Assembly: GCA_947628815.1 (NCBI GenBank)
Contig: CANRBJ010000009.1
Span: 1 to 60,540 of the forward strand
Direction: 5' to 3'
Length of the DNA: 60,540 nucleotides
From: an uncultured Clostridia bacterium
Lineage (GTDB): Bacteria; Bacillota; Clostridia; TANB77; CAG-508
A program made the position numbers and the translations under genes. Positions within the stretch are counted from its first letter, which is position 1; each line of letters starts with the position of its first letter. Positions 1-8,773 of this stretch are shown one piece after another. The notes under the pieces are model-generated. The model searched no databases. It saw only the letters and a list, made by a program, of their open reading frames with translations, and was not told the origin of the DNA.

Positions 1-1
1 A

Positions 2-43
2 AAAAGCCCATATTCCATATATTTCAATGGAATGTGAGCTTTT
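2..43. terminator. Imperfect hairpin, probable terminator
   Basis: AAAAGC and ATTCCAT on the left pair with ATGGAAT and GCTTTT on the right. The hairpin is flanked by A and T runs, so it could terminate transcription from either side. It lies 100 bases below the stop codon of the first minus-strand gene. Confidence 0.4.
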
Positions 44-141
44 AATTTTCTTGAACTGTTAAAAATGGGATTATACTCATTTTCCTTGATTGTATCATAT
101 TATAATTAAAAAATAAATACAATAAGGTTATTATTTTTCCG

Positions 142-1053
142 CTAACATTTGTAATATTTTCTCTCTTTATCAATATATTTTTCTAAGTTTACCACACAAT
201 AATTAGCATTAGGTAGTTCTTTTCTTAAATTCTGCTCCATGTCTGTACTACATACAATATGAGCTATTTTAGTATGATTTTCTCTCAAAAAATACTTAAT
301 TCTATTAATTTTTTCAGTATCTATAAAGTAAAATGTATTAATATATGTATCTTTATTATTCGAATATTCACAAAAATAATATTCAGATAAATGAATTCCC
401 TCATAATATTCATCTATTAGTTCATTCCACCTTATACTATGTAAATATTTTAGTTTTTCTCTATTTGCCTCATTGTCTTCAATGACTAATGTTTTATTCT
501 TTCCAAACACGAAGTCATTCAAATTTATTCTATTTATATCATCTACTAAAATGATAAAGTTACTATATTTCATTTCTTTTTGTATATCATAAGCTACAGA
601 TTCAATATATTTATTATCATGTCTTTTTAGAATTTGATAAGCTAGATATTCAATACCATTTATATTCAATATTCCTATATATCTTCTACCTGTTGTTGTA
701 AATACAGTTTTGTCTTTTATTGCAAATGAAGGTATAAAATTAACTGTATTACAATTATGATAGAATGCTGCTATGTTACTTAAGTTTAATAATCTTTCTT
801 TATACTGTTGATTTTTGTTCAATTTATTGTATTCAAGATTTAGTAATTGCACATACTGTATACCTGATTGTCCTAATACTAATGTCCATTTAATTTTCCT
901 CAAAAATTTTTTATCAATTAAAGTTTTAATTCTATTTCTATAATATCTACTACTATTAAAAAAGTACTTTGCATCTTTTACATTCAAGTACTGATACTTT
1001 GCAATAAATCTTATTAAAGAAAGTTCATCTTCATTTATCTGAAAAAAGCTCAA
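142..1053 (-). CDS. Hypothetical protein, possible N-terminal winged helix
   Basis: I do not recognise this protein of about 303 residues. The first 60 residues look like a small helical DNA-binding domain (IRFIAKYQYLNVKDAKYFF followed by a basic RNRIKTLIDKKFL stretch), the layout of replication-relaxation or MarR-like proteins of mobile elements. The remainder is alpha/beta with no motif I can name. The preferred start is TTG at 1053, because GGAGGTG lies at 1062-1068 just upstream; the longer GTG start at 1071 would lie ahead of that site. The gene stands alone, and a 38-base hairpin (1104-1141) sits in its promoter region. It could be an element-encoded regulator; the function is unknown. 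Confidence 0.6.
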   Translation of the reverse strand: MSFFQINEDELSLIRFIAKYQYLNVKDAKYFFNSSRYYRNRIKTLIDKKFLRKIKWTLVLGQSGIQYVQLLNLEYNKLNKNQQYKERLLNLSNIAAFYHNCNTVNFIPSFAIKDKTVFTTTGRRYIGILNINGIEYLAYQILKRHDNKYIESVAYDIQKEMKYSNFIILVDDINRINLNDFVFGKNKTLVIEDNEANREKLKYLHSIRWNELIDEYYEGIHLSEYYFCEYSNNKDTYINTFYFIDTEKINRIKYFLRENHTKIAHIVCSTDMEQNLRKELPNANYCVVNLEKYIDKERKYYKC

Positions 1054-1103
1054 AAATATCACCTCCAACACTAATTAATAATTTATCAAAAATAGTTCAT
1101 TTT

Positions 1104-1141
1104 GGTAGATATGCTATATCTTTCGATATCGCACATCTACC
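1104..1141. promoter_or_regulatory. Long imperfect palindrome upstream of the first gene
   Basis: GGTAGATATGCTATATC pairs with GATATCGCACATCTACC around a TTTC loop, with two mismatched positions. No T tract follows on either strand, so it resembles an operator or cruciform more than a terminator. It lies 50-90 bases upstream of the TTG start at 1053. Confidence 0.45.
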
Positions 1142-1283
1142 TCCACATCAAAAACTATGTTATAAAAGCCATAGAATGCTTGAAATTAATGCATTTTATT
1201 ATATATATTAATATGGCAAATTCTTTCTTTAAAAAATAGCAATTTTGCCATACTTTTTCATACTGTAAAATTTACAAATATTT

Positions 1284-1312
1284 ACAAAAAAAGAATAGCT
1301 ATTTTGCTATCC
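1284..1312 (-). terminator. Intrinsic terminator after truncated pdaB
   Basis: On the minus strand GGATAGC pairs with GCTATTC and is followed directly by seven T residues. It lies 50 bases below the premature stop of the pdaB remnant. A similar but weaker AT-rich motif occurs at about 1234-1255. Confidence 0.65.
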
Positions 1313-1361
1313 TTTAAACTTTGGAATATAGACTCTTTATCTTCTATCCCATTTGAAGTTG

Positions 1362-1568
1362 TTACCATGCACAATTAATTGTTAATGCAACATTTTTTTC
1401 TTTCGTTTCAACAGAATATATAGGTAACATCTTTTGTGTTGCTGCTCCTGTTTGAACAGTAGACAAATCATCTATTTTAAAAAAATTTGCTCCACAAAAT
1501 AGAATAATTACTGTTGCAAGAGCTATCATATATGAATATATTTTTTGTTTATTAAATACAAGAAACAT
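1362..1568 (-). pseudogene. Truncated PdaB-type polysaccharide deacetylase
   Basis: The 68 residues hold one transmembrane segment (about residues 10-32, IYSYMIALATVIILFCGANF) and then the opening of a NodB-type deacetylase domain, ending at ALTINCAW and a stop. Sporulation-linked PdaB proteins of Firmicutes have this layout, but the family needs about 170 further residues, including its metal-binding histidines. Everything after the first strand is missing and a terminator follows within 80 bases. ATG at 1568 is chosen because AGGAGG precedes it by six bases. There is no CGG at the break, so this is ordinary truncation, unlike the CGG frameshifts elsewhere. It cannot be a working deacetylase. 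Confidence 0.6.
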
Positions 1569-1669
1569 ACTAAACCTCCTAAATATGCTACTGTATTTTA
1601 TGCTTGTAAATCTATTTTTATTCAATATGTATGTATTTAATTTATTTCAATTTTATCTACTTTAAAATA

Positions 1670-2107
1670 TTATTTTTCCATTATAATTGTTACAGGTCCA
1701 TCATTTACTAGCTTTATTTTCATATTAGCTCCAAATACTCCACTTTTAACTGTTTGAACTTTTTGTTTACATTCATTTACTATGTACTCATATAATTTAT
1801 TAGCATATTCTGAATCTGCAGCTTGAATAAATGATGGTCTATTACCTTTTGAGCAATCTGCATATAATGTAAACTGAGAAACCAATAATAATTCTCCTTT
1901 TACATCATTTAAAGATAAATTAATTTTTTCGTTATTATCTTTAAATACTCTTAACTTTATTAATTTATTTATTAAATAATCTGCTATTTCTTTTGTATCA
2001 TTGTGTGTTATTCCTATTAATACTAAATAACCCTTTCTTATTTCCGCTATTGTTTTATTATCAATTTCCACGCTTGCACTTTCAACTCTTTGTACTACAA
2101 ATCTCAC
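1670..2107 (-). CDS. dtd: D-aminoacyl-tRNA deacylase
   Basis: This full-length (145 residue) Dtd hydrolyses D-amino acids wrongly attached to tRNA and acts in the cytoplasm as translation quality control. The start MRFVVQRV, the LLVSQFTLYADCSKGNRPSF core (residues 75-94) and the C-terminal NDGPVTI motif (Gly-cisPro family signature) are all present. The start is GTG at 2107, with GGAGG eight bases upstream. It is followed toward lower coordinates by the pdaB remnant; the next gene upstream is the LD-carboxypeptidase, 41 bases away, so these two may be co-transcribed. Family assignment is firm. Confidence 0.95.
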   Translation of the reverse strand: MRFVVQRVESASVEIDNKTIAEIRKGYLVLIGITHNDTKEIADYLINKLIKLRVFKDNNEKINLSLNDVKGELLLVSQFTLYADCSKGNRPSFIQAADSEYANKLYEYIVNECKQKVQTVKSGVFGANMKIKLVNDGPVTIIMEK

Positions 2108-2148
2108 TTTTATTTCCTCCCCACGATAATTAACTTGTACTTCAATTT

Positions 2149-3144
2149 TTAATCTTTTATTTCGATTTTTATTTCTTTATCTACTCTTACTTTTGCATAT
2201 CCCCCTATAGGAAAAGTAAAAATTGGAGTAGTATGACCAAAATTAGCATTAATTACAATAGGAATATGACTCAATTCTTTTTTACTGTTTAAAATTCTAA
2301 CCCATTTTTCATCATTCATTTCACAATTATTTTCTGCTCTACCAATTATAATAGCTTTTATATTTTTATTTTTTGAAGAATGTAAAAGCGATTGTAAATT
2401 TCTATCAAATTCTCTATTAAATGTTTTATCTATCAATCCATCATCTTCAATAAACAATATTGTTTCTTTCAAATCTGGCATATATTCTGTTCCTTTTAGC
2501 AAGTTTAAAGTACACAAGTTTCCACCTATTATTGTTCCTTCAGCCTCTCCCGTATTTATTATCTTCATACCTTCATTTTTTATAAATGTTCTATTTTCTT
2601 GATCTTTAAACCATCTATCATTACTCCACTCATTAGAGCTTTCAATTTCTACACTTTCAGATTTCATAAATATTTTTTTAAAATATTTTTCGGTATATTC
2701 AAATCCTTTTTTCATTCCAAAACTAGAAAAATGAGGTCCTGAATATGTTACCATTCCTGTTTTAGCATAGATTGCGTTTGCTAACGCAGTAATGTCAGAA
2801 AAACCACAAATAATTTTAGGATTTTCTTTTATTAAATTGTAATCAATATAATCTAATATTTGGTTTACATTGTAACCACCTATTACTGTTAAAATTGCTT
2901 TTACATTTTTATCTTTAAAAGCTTCATGTAAATCTTCTATTCTGTTTTCTATACTAGCACAGTTATAATCTTCTCCTATTGAGTTTAATACATTTTTTCC
3001 AAATGTTACTTTAAATCCTATATTTTCTAATCTTTTTTTAGCTGTTTCTATAACTTCACCACTTAATATACACATACTTCTAGAAGGTGCAATAACTCTT
3101 ATCTCATCTCCTATATTTAATTTGTTCGGAATAATCTTGTTCAT
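2149..3144 (-). CDS. S66 family LD-carboxypeptidase / MccF-like peptidase
   Basis: A 331-residue serine peptidase of family S66. Members cleave the L,D bond of muropeptide tetrapeptides during wall recycling (LdcA) or inactivate microcin C-type peptides (MccF). The nucleophile elbow GFSDITAL lies near residue 116, the conserved GGNLCTL at about 208, a glutamate in IGRAE at about 266, and the histidine in FGHTTP near residue 304, giving the expected Ser-Glu-His set. Length is normal for the family. AGGAGG precedes the ATG at 3144. Which of the two activities applies cannot be decided from sequence; the lack of a signal peptide points to a cytoplasmic enzyme. Confidence 0.85.
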   Translation of the reverse strand: MNKIIPNKLNIGDEIRVIAPSRSMCILSGEVIETAKKRLENIGFKVTFGKNVLNSIGEDYNCASIENRIEDLHEAFKDKNVKAILTVIGGYNVNQILDYIDYNLIKENPKIICGFSDITALANAIYAKTGMVTYSGPHFSSFGMKKGFEYTEKYFKKIFMKSESVEIESSNEWSNDRWFKDQENRTFIKNEGMKIINTGEAEGTIIGGNLCTLNLLKGTEYMPDLKETILFIEDDGLIDKTFNREFDRNLQSLLHSSKNKNIKAIIIGRAENNCEMNDEKWVRILNSKKELSHIPIVINANFGHTTPIFTFPIGGYAKVRVDKEIKIEIKD

Positions 3145-3176
3145 TTTATACCTCCTAATTTCTACCTCTATACAAT

Positions 3177-3794
3177 TTATATTTTGACATTAAATTCATT
3201 TAACAACATTATAACATCTTTTTTTGAATTAGGCTCCACTCTTCTTCCTAATATTCCAATTTTATTTGCTGTATCATAACTTCTATTAGTGTCATCATCA
3301 TCAATAAATAAGCATTCTTTTGGATTTAATTCATATCTTGTTAATAATATGTTAAAAATTTTTTCATTCGGCTTTTTTACATTTTCATGAGATGAAATAA
3401 CTACTCCATTACATACTTTAAAAAAGTCTATATTCTTGAAATATTGATAAGTCTCTTTTGCCATATTTGATAAAACATAGATGTTATAATTTCTTTCTTT
3501 TAATTTTTTTGCAATTTCTACAATATCCTCATTTATAGGCTGTGTTTTATACCATTCATGCAAAAAAATATTTATTAACTTATTATATTTTATATCATTT
3601 CTTTTTTGAATTTCTTCTATAGCACCATTATTAGTAATTTGACCTAAATCTAATAATTTCCATTCTGGTGATTTAAAAATTTTTTCTTTTATAAAGATTT
3701 TTTCATCTTCATCTACTGTAAAATTATTTATTATTTTATCTTGATTATAATTTATAATTACATTACCTAAATCAAAAATTATATTTTTTATCAT
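3177..3794 (-). CDS. HAD-superfamily phosphatase (class IA)
   Basis: A 205-residue HAD hydrolase, probably a small-molecule phosphatase. Motif I is IIFDLGNVI at the N-terminus (nucleophile Asp), motif II is VLSNMAK, the lysine of motif III is in KKPNEKIF, and motif IV is LFIDDDDTN. A helical cap lies between motifs I and II. The second asparagine-type acid of motif I is replaced (DLGN rather than DxD), as in the YihX/epoxide-hydrolase-like subgroup. ATG at 3794 is preferred over TTG at 3797 because it sits nine bases after AAGGAG. A paralogue lies at 18653-19246. The substrate is unknown. Confidence 0.85.
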   Translation of the reverse strand: MIKNIIFDLGNVIINYNQDKIINNFTVDEDEKIFIKEKIFKSPEWKLLDLGQITNNGAIEEIQKRNDIKYNKLINIFLHEWYKTQPINEDIVEIAKKLKERNYNIYVLSNMAKETYQYFKNIDFFKVCNGVVISSHENVKKPNEKIFNILLTRYELNPKECLFIDDDDTNRSYDTANKIGILGRRVEPNSKKDVIMLLNEFNVKI

Positions 3795-3859
3795 CAAACT
3801 ACACTCCTTTATTTCTTAGTATTCTATCATAAAATCAATATTTTCTTGTTGTGCAACTT

Positions 3860-4078
3860 CTAATTTATCATCTTGCTTCCAATTTGTCCAATTTTAGTAA
3901 TACAATAAAGGCTTTTTGGTAAATTATTTACTTTGGTTAGATGTTTGTTAGATGTTTTTATAACAGAATATCTGCTATTTATAATATTTTGTATCAATTT
4001 TATATTTTTTATAAGTTCCATTATTTCATCTATGTAATATACATCTAATTTTCTTGTTACTCTTCTTGGACTATTCAT
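3860..4078 (-). CDS. Small hypothetical protein
   Basis: A 72-residue basic protein with a usable ribosome-binding site (GAGAGG seven bases before ATG 4078). The only visible feature is an amphipathic stretch, YYIDEIMELIKNIKLIQNII. I recognise no family. It lies at the left edge of the accessory island next to the first copy of the A-type structured repeat, and may be the residue of a larger gene. Confidence 0.35.
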   Translation of the reverse strand: MNSPRRVTRKLDVYYIDEIMELIKNIKLIQNIINSRYSVIKTSNKHLTKVNNLPKSLYCITKIGQIGSKMIN

Positions 4079-4172
4079 AAATAAACCTCTCTTTTATTAG
4101 TATCTTTTATAAAATAATGTAAAGTTTTTAGAATTATTAATATTTTAACATATTTTTTTAGATTTTACCATC

Positions 4173-4239
4173 AGAAAGCTTGTCTTTCTATGTGTATAGG
4201 CGATGTGTGAACACTCGCTTTCCTGCCTTTAGTTTTTTT
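4173..4239. repeat. Structured repeat A, copy 1
   Basis: This 67-base element is almost identical to 13418-13481. Its first hairpin is AGAAAG-CTTGT-CTTTCT; in copy 2 it is AGAAGG-CTTGT-CCTTCT, a compensatory base-pair change. A second hairpin, GCGA-TGTGTGAACAC-TCGC, is identical in both copies, as is the following TTTCCTGCCTTTAG tract. The coding strand is unclear. It may be the end of an IS200/IS605-type element or a small structured RNA; no transposase is nearby. Confidence 0.55.
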
Positions 4240-4294
4240 ATAATTTGATTTTGAATCAAAACTTTATAGGTCAAAATTTTGAATTTTTTTGAAT

Positions 4295-4407
4295 TATAAA
4301 AATTTATAGCACGGATTTTTGCATTTTTCCGTTCTATAAAAATTTATAGCACGGATTTTTGCATTTTTCCGTTCTATAAATTTTTATAGCACGGATTTTT
4401 TTATTTT
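4295..4407. repeat. 40-bp tandem repeat, about 2.8 copies
   Basis: The unit starts TATAAAAATTTATAGCACGG and ends in CCGTTC, with a period of exactly 40 bases (4295, 4335, 4375); the third copy is partial and diverged. Each unit contains a hairpin, CGGA paired with TCCG around TTTTTGCATTTT. The array lies in the gap between the Fic gene and the small gene at 3860. The gap 4079-4457 otherwise holds only structured repeat A and AT-rich sequence. Confidence 0.8.
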
Positions 4408-4457
4408 CGTGCGATAGATTTTTATAATACATTTTTAATTTTCTTGCTTTATAATTT

Positions 4458-5594
4458 TTATTTCAAAAATAAATCAATATATTTTTGAAATGCAAATATT
4501 TGATTTCTACTATATCCAGTGGTTTCTATAATGATATTCTTTTCCTTTAAAGCATTAATTGCCACATTTAATGTCGTTTGCTTTATATCAATTAATTCTA
4601 GTATTTTCTTTCTTGAAATAATTGGCTCATCATATAATACATCTAATACTTTTCTTGCATTTTCTGGTTTTACTGGTAAATCCAATATAACTTTATCCAT
4701 CTCCATAGTCAATTCAACAACACTTCTAAATTTATGTTTTGCTGTTTTTGCTGTTTCAATAACTGTTTCTAAGAAAAATTTAATCCATCCTATGATGTCA
4801 TTATGTGTCCTAACTCTTGTAAGTGTATCATAATATGTATCTTTATTTCTTTCAATATAGTCTGATATATATAAGCAAGACTTATCAAGCATTCCTTTAC
4901 TTTGAATGTACAATGGAATAAGTAATCTTCCAATTCTCCCATTACCATCTAAAAATGGATGTATCGATTCAAATTGATAATGTAAAATTGCAATTTTTAT
5001 TAAATCTGGTGTATCAATCTCTTCATTATTTATAAACTTTTCAAAATCTGTTAAACATTCTGCAATTTCTGTATATGGTGGTGGAACATATACTGCTGTA
5101 CTTGGCATACTTCCTCCAATCCAGTTCTGTGATGTTCTAAATTCTCCTGGTGTTTTGTGTTCTCCGCGAACTCCTTGCATTAATATTTTATGAATTTCTC
5201 TTATTAATCTAGTACATACGGGAAAGCCTTCTTTTATTCTCTCTACTCCATAGTTTGTAGCTTTCACATAATTTTGAACTTCTTCCCAGTCATCTCTTTT
5301 CTCTGGATTAATATCTGTTACATCTAATAAATCTTCTTCTACAGTTGTTCTTGTTCCTTCAATCCTACTAGATTTATTAGCTTCAATCTTCACATGCATT
5401 TTTATATATAAATCTACATTTGGAATTAGCAATGAATACGCATTTAATTCTCCAATTTGTCTATTTGCTTCTGCTAATAACTTGTCTAATTTTGTGTCAT
5501 CCCATCCCCAGTTGTAATTTATTTTGCTTGGAATAAATGCTTTATAATCATTCATTTTTATGTATTCACCTGATTGGTATTCTTCTAGTTTCAT
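4458..5594 (-). CDS. Fic/DOC family AMP-transferase with C-terminal winged helix
   Basis: A 378-residue Fic protein. Fic enzymes transfer AMP (or other nucleotide parts) onto hydroxyl side chains of target proteins. The catalytic motif HPFLDGNGRIGR is intact at residues 212-223, and an N-terminal inhibitory-helix motif, SSRIEG (residues 75-80), fits class II auto-inhibited Fic proteins. The last 70 residues (ISRKKILELIDIKQTTLNVA) form a winged-helix DNA-binding domain, a common Fic-wHTH layout. The start is ATG 5594 after AAGGAG. It stands alone in the accessory island. A regulatory or toxin-like role is possible; the target is unknown. Confidence 0.9.
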   Translation of the reverse strand: MKLEEYQSGEYIKMNDYKAFIPSKINYNWGWDDTKLDKLLAEANRQIGELNAYSLLIPNVDLYIKMHVKIEANKSSRIEGTRTTVEEDLLDVTDINPEKRDDWEEVQNYVKATNYGVERIKEGFPVCTRLIREIHKILMQGVRGEHKTPGEFRTSQNWIGGSMPSTAVYVPPPYTEIAECLTDFEKFINNEEIDTPDLIKIAILHYQFESIHPFLDGNGRIGRLLIPLYIQSKGMLDKSCLYISDYIERNKDTYYDTLTRVRTHNDIIGWIKFFLETVIETAKTAKHKFRSVVELTMEMDKVILDLPVKPENARKVLDVLYDEPIISRKKILELIDIKQTTLNVAINALKEKNIIIETTGYSRNQIFAFQKYIDLFLK

Positions 5595-5637
5595 TTACTA
5601 TCTCTCCTTATAAGTTTATGTTCTAGATATTCTGATT

Positions 5638-5811
5638 CTACATTTTTATAATTTTTATGCCAATTTGATATACTATATTCTTTTGAGTTATTACTGAATT
5701 CCATTTGTTTATAATATATTCGTTCATTTCCTTTGCATTTTTAAATGGTCTATTACAATATTTAATTATATTTTCATGGTTAAAATGTGTATCTGCTATA
5801 AAATATCTCAA
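5638..5811 (-). pseudogene. N-terminal fragment of a metallophosphoesterase
   Basis: The 57 residues begin MRYFIADTHFNHENIIKYC, the metal-binding DxH opening of calcineurin-like phosphoesterases found in phage and accessory genes, and match that family up to NIVYQIG; the next conserved Gly-Asp is replaced by an unrelated tail and a stop. About 100 residues carrying the remaining metal ligands are missing. The start is TTG 5811 with GAGGTG upstream. The upstream region (about 5845-5915) is duplicated ahead of the KilA-N gene at 9741-9812. Confidence 0.6.
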
Positions 5812-5844
5812 GTATATCACCTCACTATATATCATTTTAAATTA

Positions 5845-5915
5845 TATTTGTACGAACATTTGTATTGTATCATGTGTTTAAAAATTATTCAATCTTTTTA
5901 GCAAAATTTGTAAAA
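5845..5915. repeat. Duplicated promoter-region segment, copy 1
   Basis: TGTACGAACATTTGTATTGT and the following 50 bases recur with few changes at about 9739-9812. Both copies lie directly upstream of minus-strand genes (the metallophosphoesterase fragment here, KilA-N there). The CGAACATTTGTAT core partly resembles the Gram-positive LexA box CGAACATATGTTCG, so shared SOS-type control is possible but unproven. Confidence 0.6.
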
Positions 5916-6060
5916 ATTTATTGAAACAACAGATAAAATATATTATAATATGTTTACATTTAATCGTTGCACATTTAAATGTGGTTAGTTCGTTTATAAA
6001 CGCTTCAATCATTGGAATATTTAAGTCTTCTATTGTTTGTTTCGTTGCATATAAAATCAT
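5878..6060 (-). pseudogene. Short open frame, possible truncated gene
   Basis: A 60-codon frame starting MILYATKQTIEDLNIPM after GGAGAT at a good distance. The first 17 residues look like the start of a real cytoplasmic protein; after that the frame runs antisense through small RNA C (copy a) and becomes low-complexity. The most likely explanation is a gene cut off when the downstream block was inserted or rearranged. I cannot name the family. Confidence 0.3.
5921..6005 (+). ncRNA. Small RNA family C, copy a, with promoter
   Basis: A good sigma-A promoter, TTGAAA (5921-5926), 17 bases, TATAAT (5944-5949), is followed by ACATTTAATCGTTGCACATT, an ATGTG-closing hairpin (CACAT/ATGTG) and a second hairpin CGTTTATAAACG. 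The same block occurs at 17895 and 18008. Here no T-rich terminator follows, unlike copies b and c, so this copy may be truncated or may read through. It is antisense to the small open frame at 5878-6060. Confidence 0.55.
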
Positions 6061-6064
6061 AAAT

Positions 6065-6319
6065 TTATCTCCATATATCTCCATTTATATGTTTTGTTAA
6101 TGCCATAATAAAAGCATTTCTTGTTAAATCAATTCTTGATACTTCATCTTTTGTTAAGAAACTTATTCCACCTTTTCCTTTACCTAATTCTTTTCCACTA
6201 AATATTTTATCCATAACTTTCCCAAGTTCAGTTTCTTTTATTTCTTCTATGTATTTATCTGGAATTGGAAATCCTTGACTTGTTCCTACACTTTGTAGTC
6301 CTTCTTTACTTTCCATCAC
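6065..6319 (-). pseudogene. C-terminal half of a DUF84 inosine/xanthosine triphosphatase
   Basis: The 84 residues match the second half of YjjX/DUF84-type non-canonical purine NTPases: SQGFPIPDKYIEEI, ELGKVMDKIFSGKELGKGKG, ISFLTKDEVSRIDLTR and the C-terminal AFIMALTKHI. About 90 N-terminal residues, including the nucleotide-binding start, are missing, and no ribosome-binding site precedes the first ATG. The final 45 bases of this gene (about 6070-6117) recur as an isolated scrap at about 9855-9900. Confidence 0.65.
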
Positions 6320-6400
6320 TACTTTATAACTTCTTTTATGTATTCATTTTGTTTTAACAATCAAAAATTCTTTTGCAATATTGTAATTTTATTGAATTGA

Positions 6401-6852
6401 TTATTCTTTATTTTTTAATTGTTTGTTGACTAAAGAATTAATATATATTGCTCTCACTAAAAAAATATATACACTAGTATATAAAACATATAAAATATAG
6501 ATAAACAGACTAAAGTAATTACCTGCAAATTGAATCAAATTATCATAAAATGTTGAATCTGCACCTGTATCAACATAAGCAGCTCCTCCTAAAGTAATAA
6601 ACATCATAAATAATACAAAAATCCCTATCATTAATCCAATACCTAAATATATGGCAAATATAATTACAATACCTAAATTAATTCTAAATAGATATTTTGG
6701 TAATTTTTTGTCTTTGCATTTTTCTTTGTTTCCTTATAATTTTCTTTACACTTTAATTTATTTACTAAAATACTATTATTTATTTTAAAAAATATCCAAA
6801 CAAAAAGTAATGTATAAAATATGATAGCAAATATATTTCTTAATAATTCCAT
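6401..6852 (-). pseudogene. Small membrane protein broken by a one-base frameshift
   Basis: Starting at ATG 6852 (AGGAAA upstream) the frame gives MELLRNIFAIIFYTLLFVWI and a basic loop, then hits a stop. The continuation KKLPKYLFRINLGIVIIFAI and two further hydrophobic segments to 6401 lies in another frame. Adding one A to the six-base A run (minus strand, 6704-6709) joins them into a 150-residue protein with about four transmembrane helices and no recognisable family. This is a homopolymer deletion, not the CGG type of shift. Confidence 0.6.
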
Positions 6853-7075
6853 AATTTATTTCCTTTCTTAATTTTAAACACAAAAATTACTATTTTCTGT
6901 ATATTCATCTATAACATTTTTCCAAAATGAAAATGCTATTTTACTTCCAAAGATGGCTTAACCTCCTAATTACCTTTGTGCATGTTAAAAATCTCTACTG
7001 CAACTCTGTTTGTTAGAATTGATGGCTATATTTAATTCTTCAATATTCTTTACTTCCTTTATACATAGTTCCATT
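6853..7075 (-). other. Gap with short coding remnants
   Basis: Two short scraps of apparent coding sequence are visible on the minus strand: MELCIKEVKNIEELNIAIN (about 7020-7075) and a frame ending FSFWKNVIDEYTEN (about 6885-6960). They cannot be joined into one gene and I cannot assign a family. This is probably decayed sequence. Confidence 0.3.
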
Positions 7076-7492
7076 TTATTCACCCATTTTATTCATTATA
7101 TTCTTTAATTTTCCCAATGATTTTGACATAGATATTACCCTATTATTTATTTCTACTAATTCATTTTCTATAACAACATAATTTATTATATTTATATCTT
7201 TTAAATCCATCATTTTTTCAATTTCATTTCTTATATAATGTACTTGAACACAATGTGGTGATTTATCTACTGTTGCAAATATTATGTTTTTAATATTTCC
7301 TGTCCTTAACATTCCACCTATTTTAGTTATGGCCATATTAATATGAGTTTCTTCTAAACATAATTCATATATATTTTTTGATAACTTTTCTAGCCTTTCA
7401 TATCCCCTTGGTTGAATATTTTTTAAACACTTTCCAACAATAATAACTGTTTCTTCTACATCATATATATTAGTACTCATTAAATTCTTCAT
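7076..7492 (-). CDS. Conserved-looking hypothetical protein
   Basis: A 138-residue soluble protein with no family I can name. It has the look of a real gene: even amino-acid use, a central block NIIFATVDKSPHCVQVHYIR (about residues 66-85) that is likely to be functional, and helical N- and C-terminal parts. A weak AAGGAA site lies 13 bases before ATG 7492. It is isolated among broken genes in the island. Confidence 0.5.
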   Translation of the reverse strand: MKNLMSTNIYDVEETVIIVGKCLKNIQPRGYERLEKLSKNIYELCLEETHINMAITKIGGMLRTGNIKNIIFATVDKSPHCVQVHYIRNEIEKMMDLKDINIINYVVIENELVEINNRVISMSKSLGKLKNIMNKMGE

Positions 7493-7728
7493 ATTAATCT
7501 CGTTCCTTAATTCTTATTTTGTCAATATTTTATCATAAAATTTTAAAAAAAGAAAGTGCTTTTCCAAACACCTATGAGTTTTTGGTTTTGGGGATTTCCT
7601 TAGATTTCAATATTTTTAGACATCTATATATAATTTCATTAAAATTTAATTCGTTTTTTATATTTATATATTACTACTTCTATTTTTTTTATTCAATAGT
7701 ATTAAACCTAAAATATTTATATTTTAAG

Positions 7729-8356
7729 CTAATTTCCTATTATTCTCATTTGATTAAATGTTTTATTTCTTAATAAATCCTTTAATTTTTGTTTTCTATA
7801 TCCTGTTAAACTCTCTAATATACTATTTTGTGTCGCATATTTTATTTTTCCTTGTTTTATTTTCTTTACTTTTTTTGGTTCTTCTATTCTCTCAGATAAT
7901 TCTTTTTGTATTGACTTTTCCATTTCTCCTGTTATTAAATCTTCTAGTAAATTTGATTTTATATAGCTTATTACTTTTACCATTGCTTCTGCTCCATTAT
8001 CGCTCCTACTAGTTCTGTTCTTCTTCATTCTTTTTCTACATCCACAGTACATTTGAATATTGCCCTACATATCCTAATTCTAAATATATATCTAACAAGT
8101 ATATCATTTGTGCTTTACCATTTTTTGTTAGTTTATACCTTCGTCGATAAAATTCTAAATCTCCAAATTTACATTTTATTGTTGTTTTTTGAAAATCTTT
8201 TACTTCTAGCTCTTTATTATTTTTATCTTTTAATAGTTGATTGTCAATTCTTCTTAGCTGATCTTTTAGCTCATCTAATCCTTCTTGCATTTTCTTTTTC
8301 CACATTTTTTCTTCTAAATCATTGAATTTTATTTCATTTTTTGTTATATTAATCAT
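7729..8356 (-). mobile_element. Remnant of an ISLre2-family transposase
   Basis: Two frames belong to one decayed transposase. The N-terminal part (8036-8356, 106 residues) starts MINITKNEIKFNDLEEKMWK and includes KTTIKCKFGDLEFYRRRYK and YLLDIYLELG, as in UPF0236/ISLre2 proteins. The C-terminal part (7729-8052) includes RSDNGAEAMVKVISY, the usual end region. About 300 central residues with the catalytic acids are deleted and the halves are out of frame, so the element cannot move by itself. I could not identify its terminal inverted repeats. Confidence 0.7.
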
Positions 8357-8380
8357 AGTAAAGACACCTCGAATATTTTT

Positions 8381-8773
8381 TTATCTTGTTATGTATGCAT
8401 TTTGTGATCCTTTTCTTATTCTACAATCCCCTTTCATTAAATTATTATAATCTTTTTTTATTATATATGGCTTGTCTAATGTAGAATATTTGATTTTGTA
8501 AATAAGGAAATTTTTATCCTTATATTCAAAATTTATTATTTCAAAGTTTATTGCTGGTTCTATATTTTCATTAAGAAATTGTTGATATGTTGCACTATCT
8601 TTAACTTCTCTTTTATCTATTCCTTTGATTATCCTTTCGGGTAAATCTCTTGCACCAATTATGATATATCTATCTCCTGGATAATTAGAATTAGCTAAAG
8701 ACATCATATCAATTAGGAAATCTTGTTTTTTATCATAACTTTTGAAATCATACAATTCTAGCTTAAAATCCAA
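8381..8773 (-). pseudogene. AlbA_2 / Schlafen-like ATP-binding domain fragment
   Basis: The 130 residues carry the AlbA_2 fold signature: DFKLELYDF, a helix, DMMSLANSNYPGDRYIIIGA, and RIRKGSQNAYITR at the end. These domains normally begin longer regulators of 400 residues or more, so the C-terminal part is missing. The frame extends upstream without a clear start: ATG at about 8841 with a GGGGGG site is one A short of being in frame across an A7 run, a second homopolymer-type lesion in this island. Confidence 0.65.

Noticed and set aside
4295-4407. The 40-bp tandem repeat as a CRISPR array or coding repeat
   Set aside because: The units are contiguous with no unique spacers, and no open frame passes through them.
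7519-8325. Plus-strand hydrophobic open frames in this region
   Set aside because: They are antisense shadows of AT-rich minus-strand sequence, rich in Phe, Leu and Tyr, with no ribosome-binding sites.
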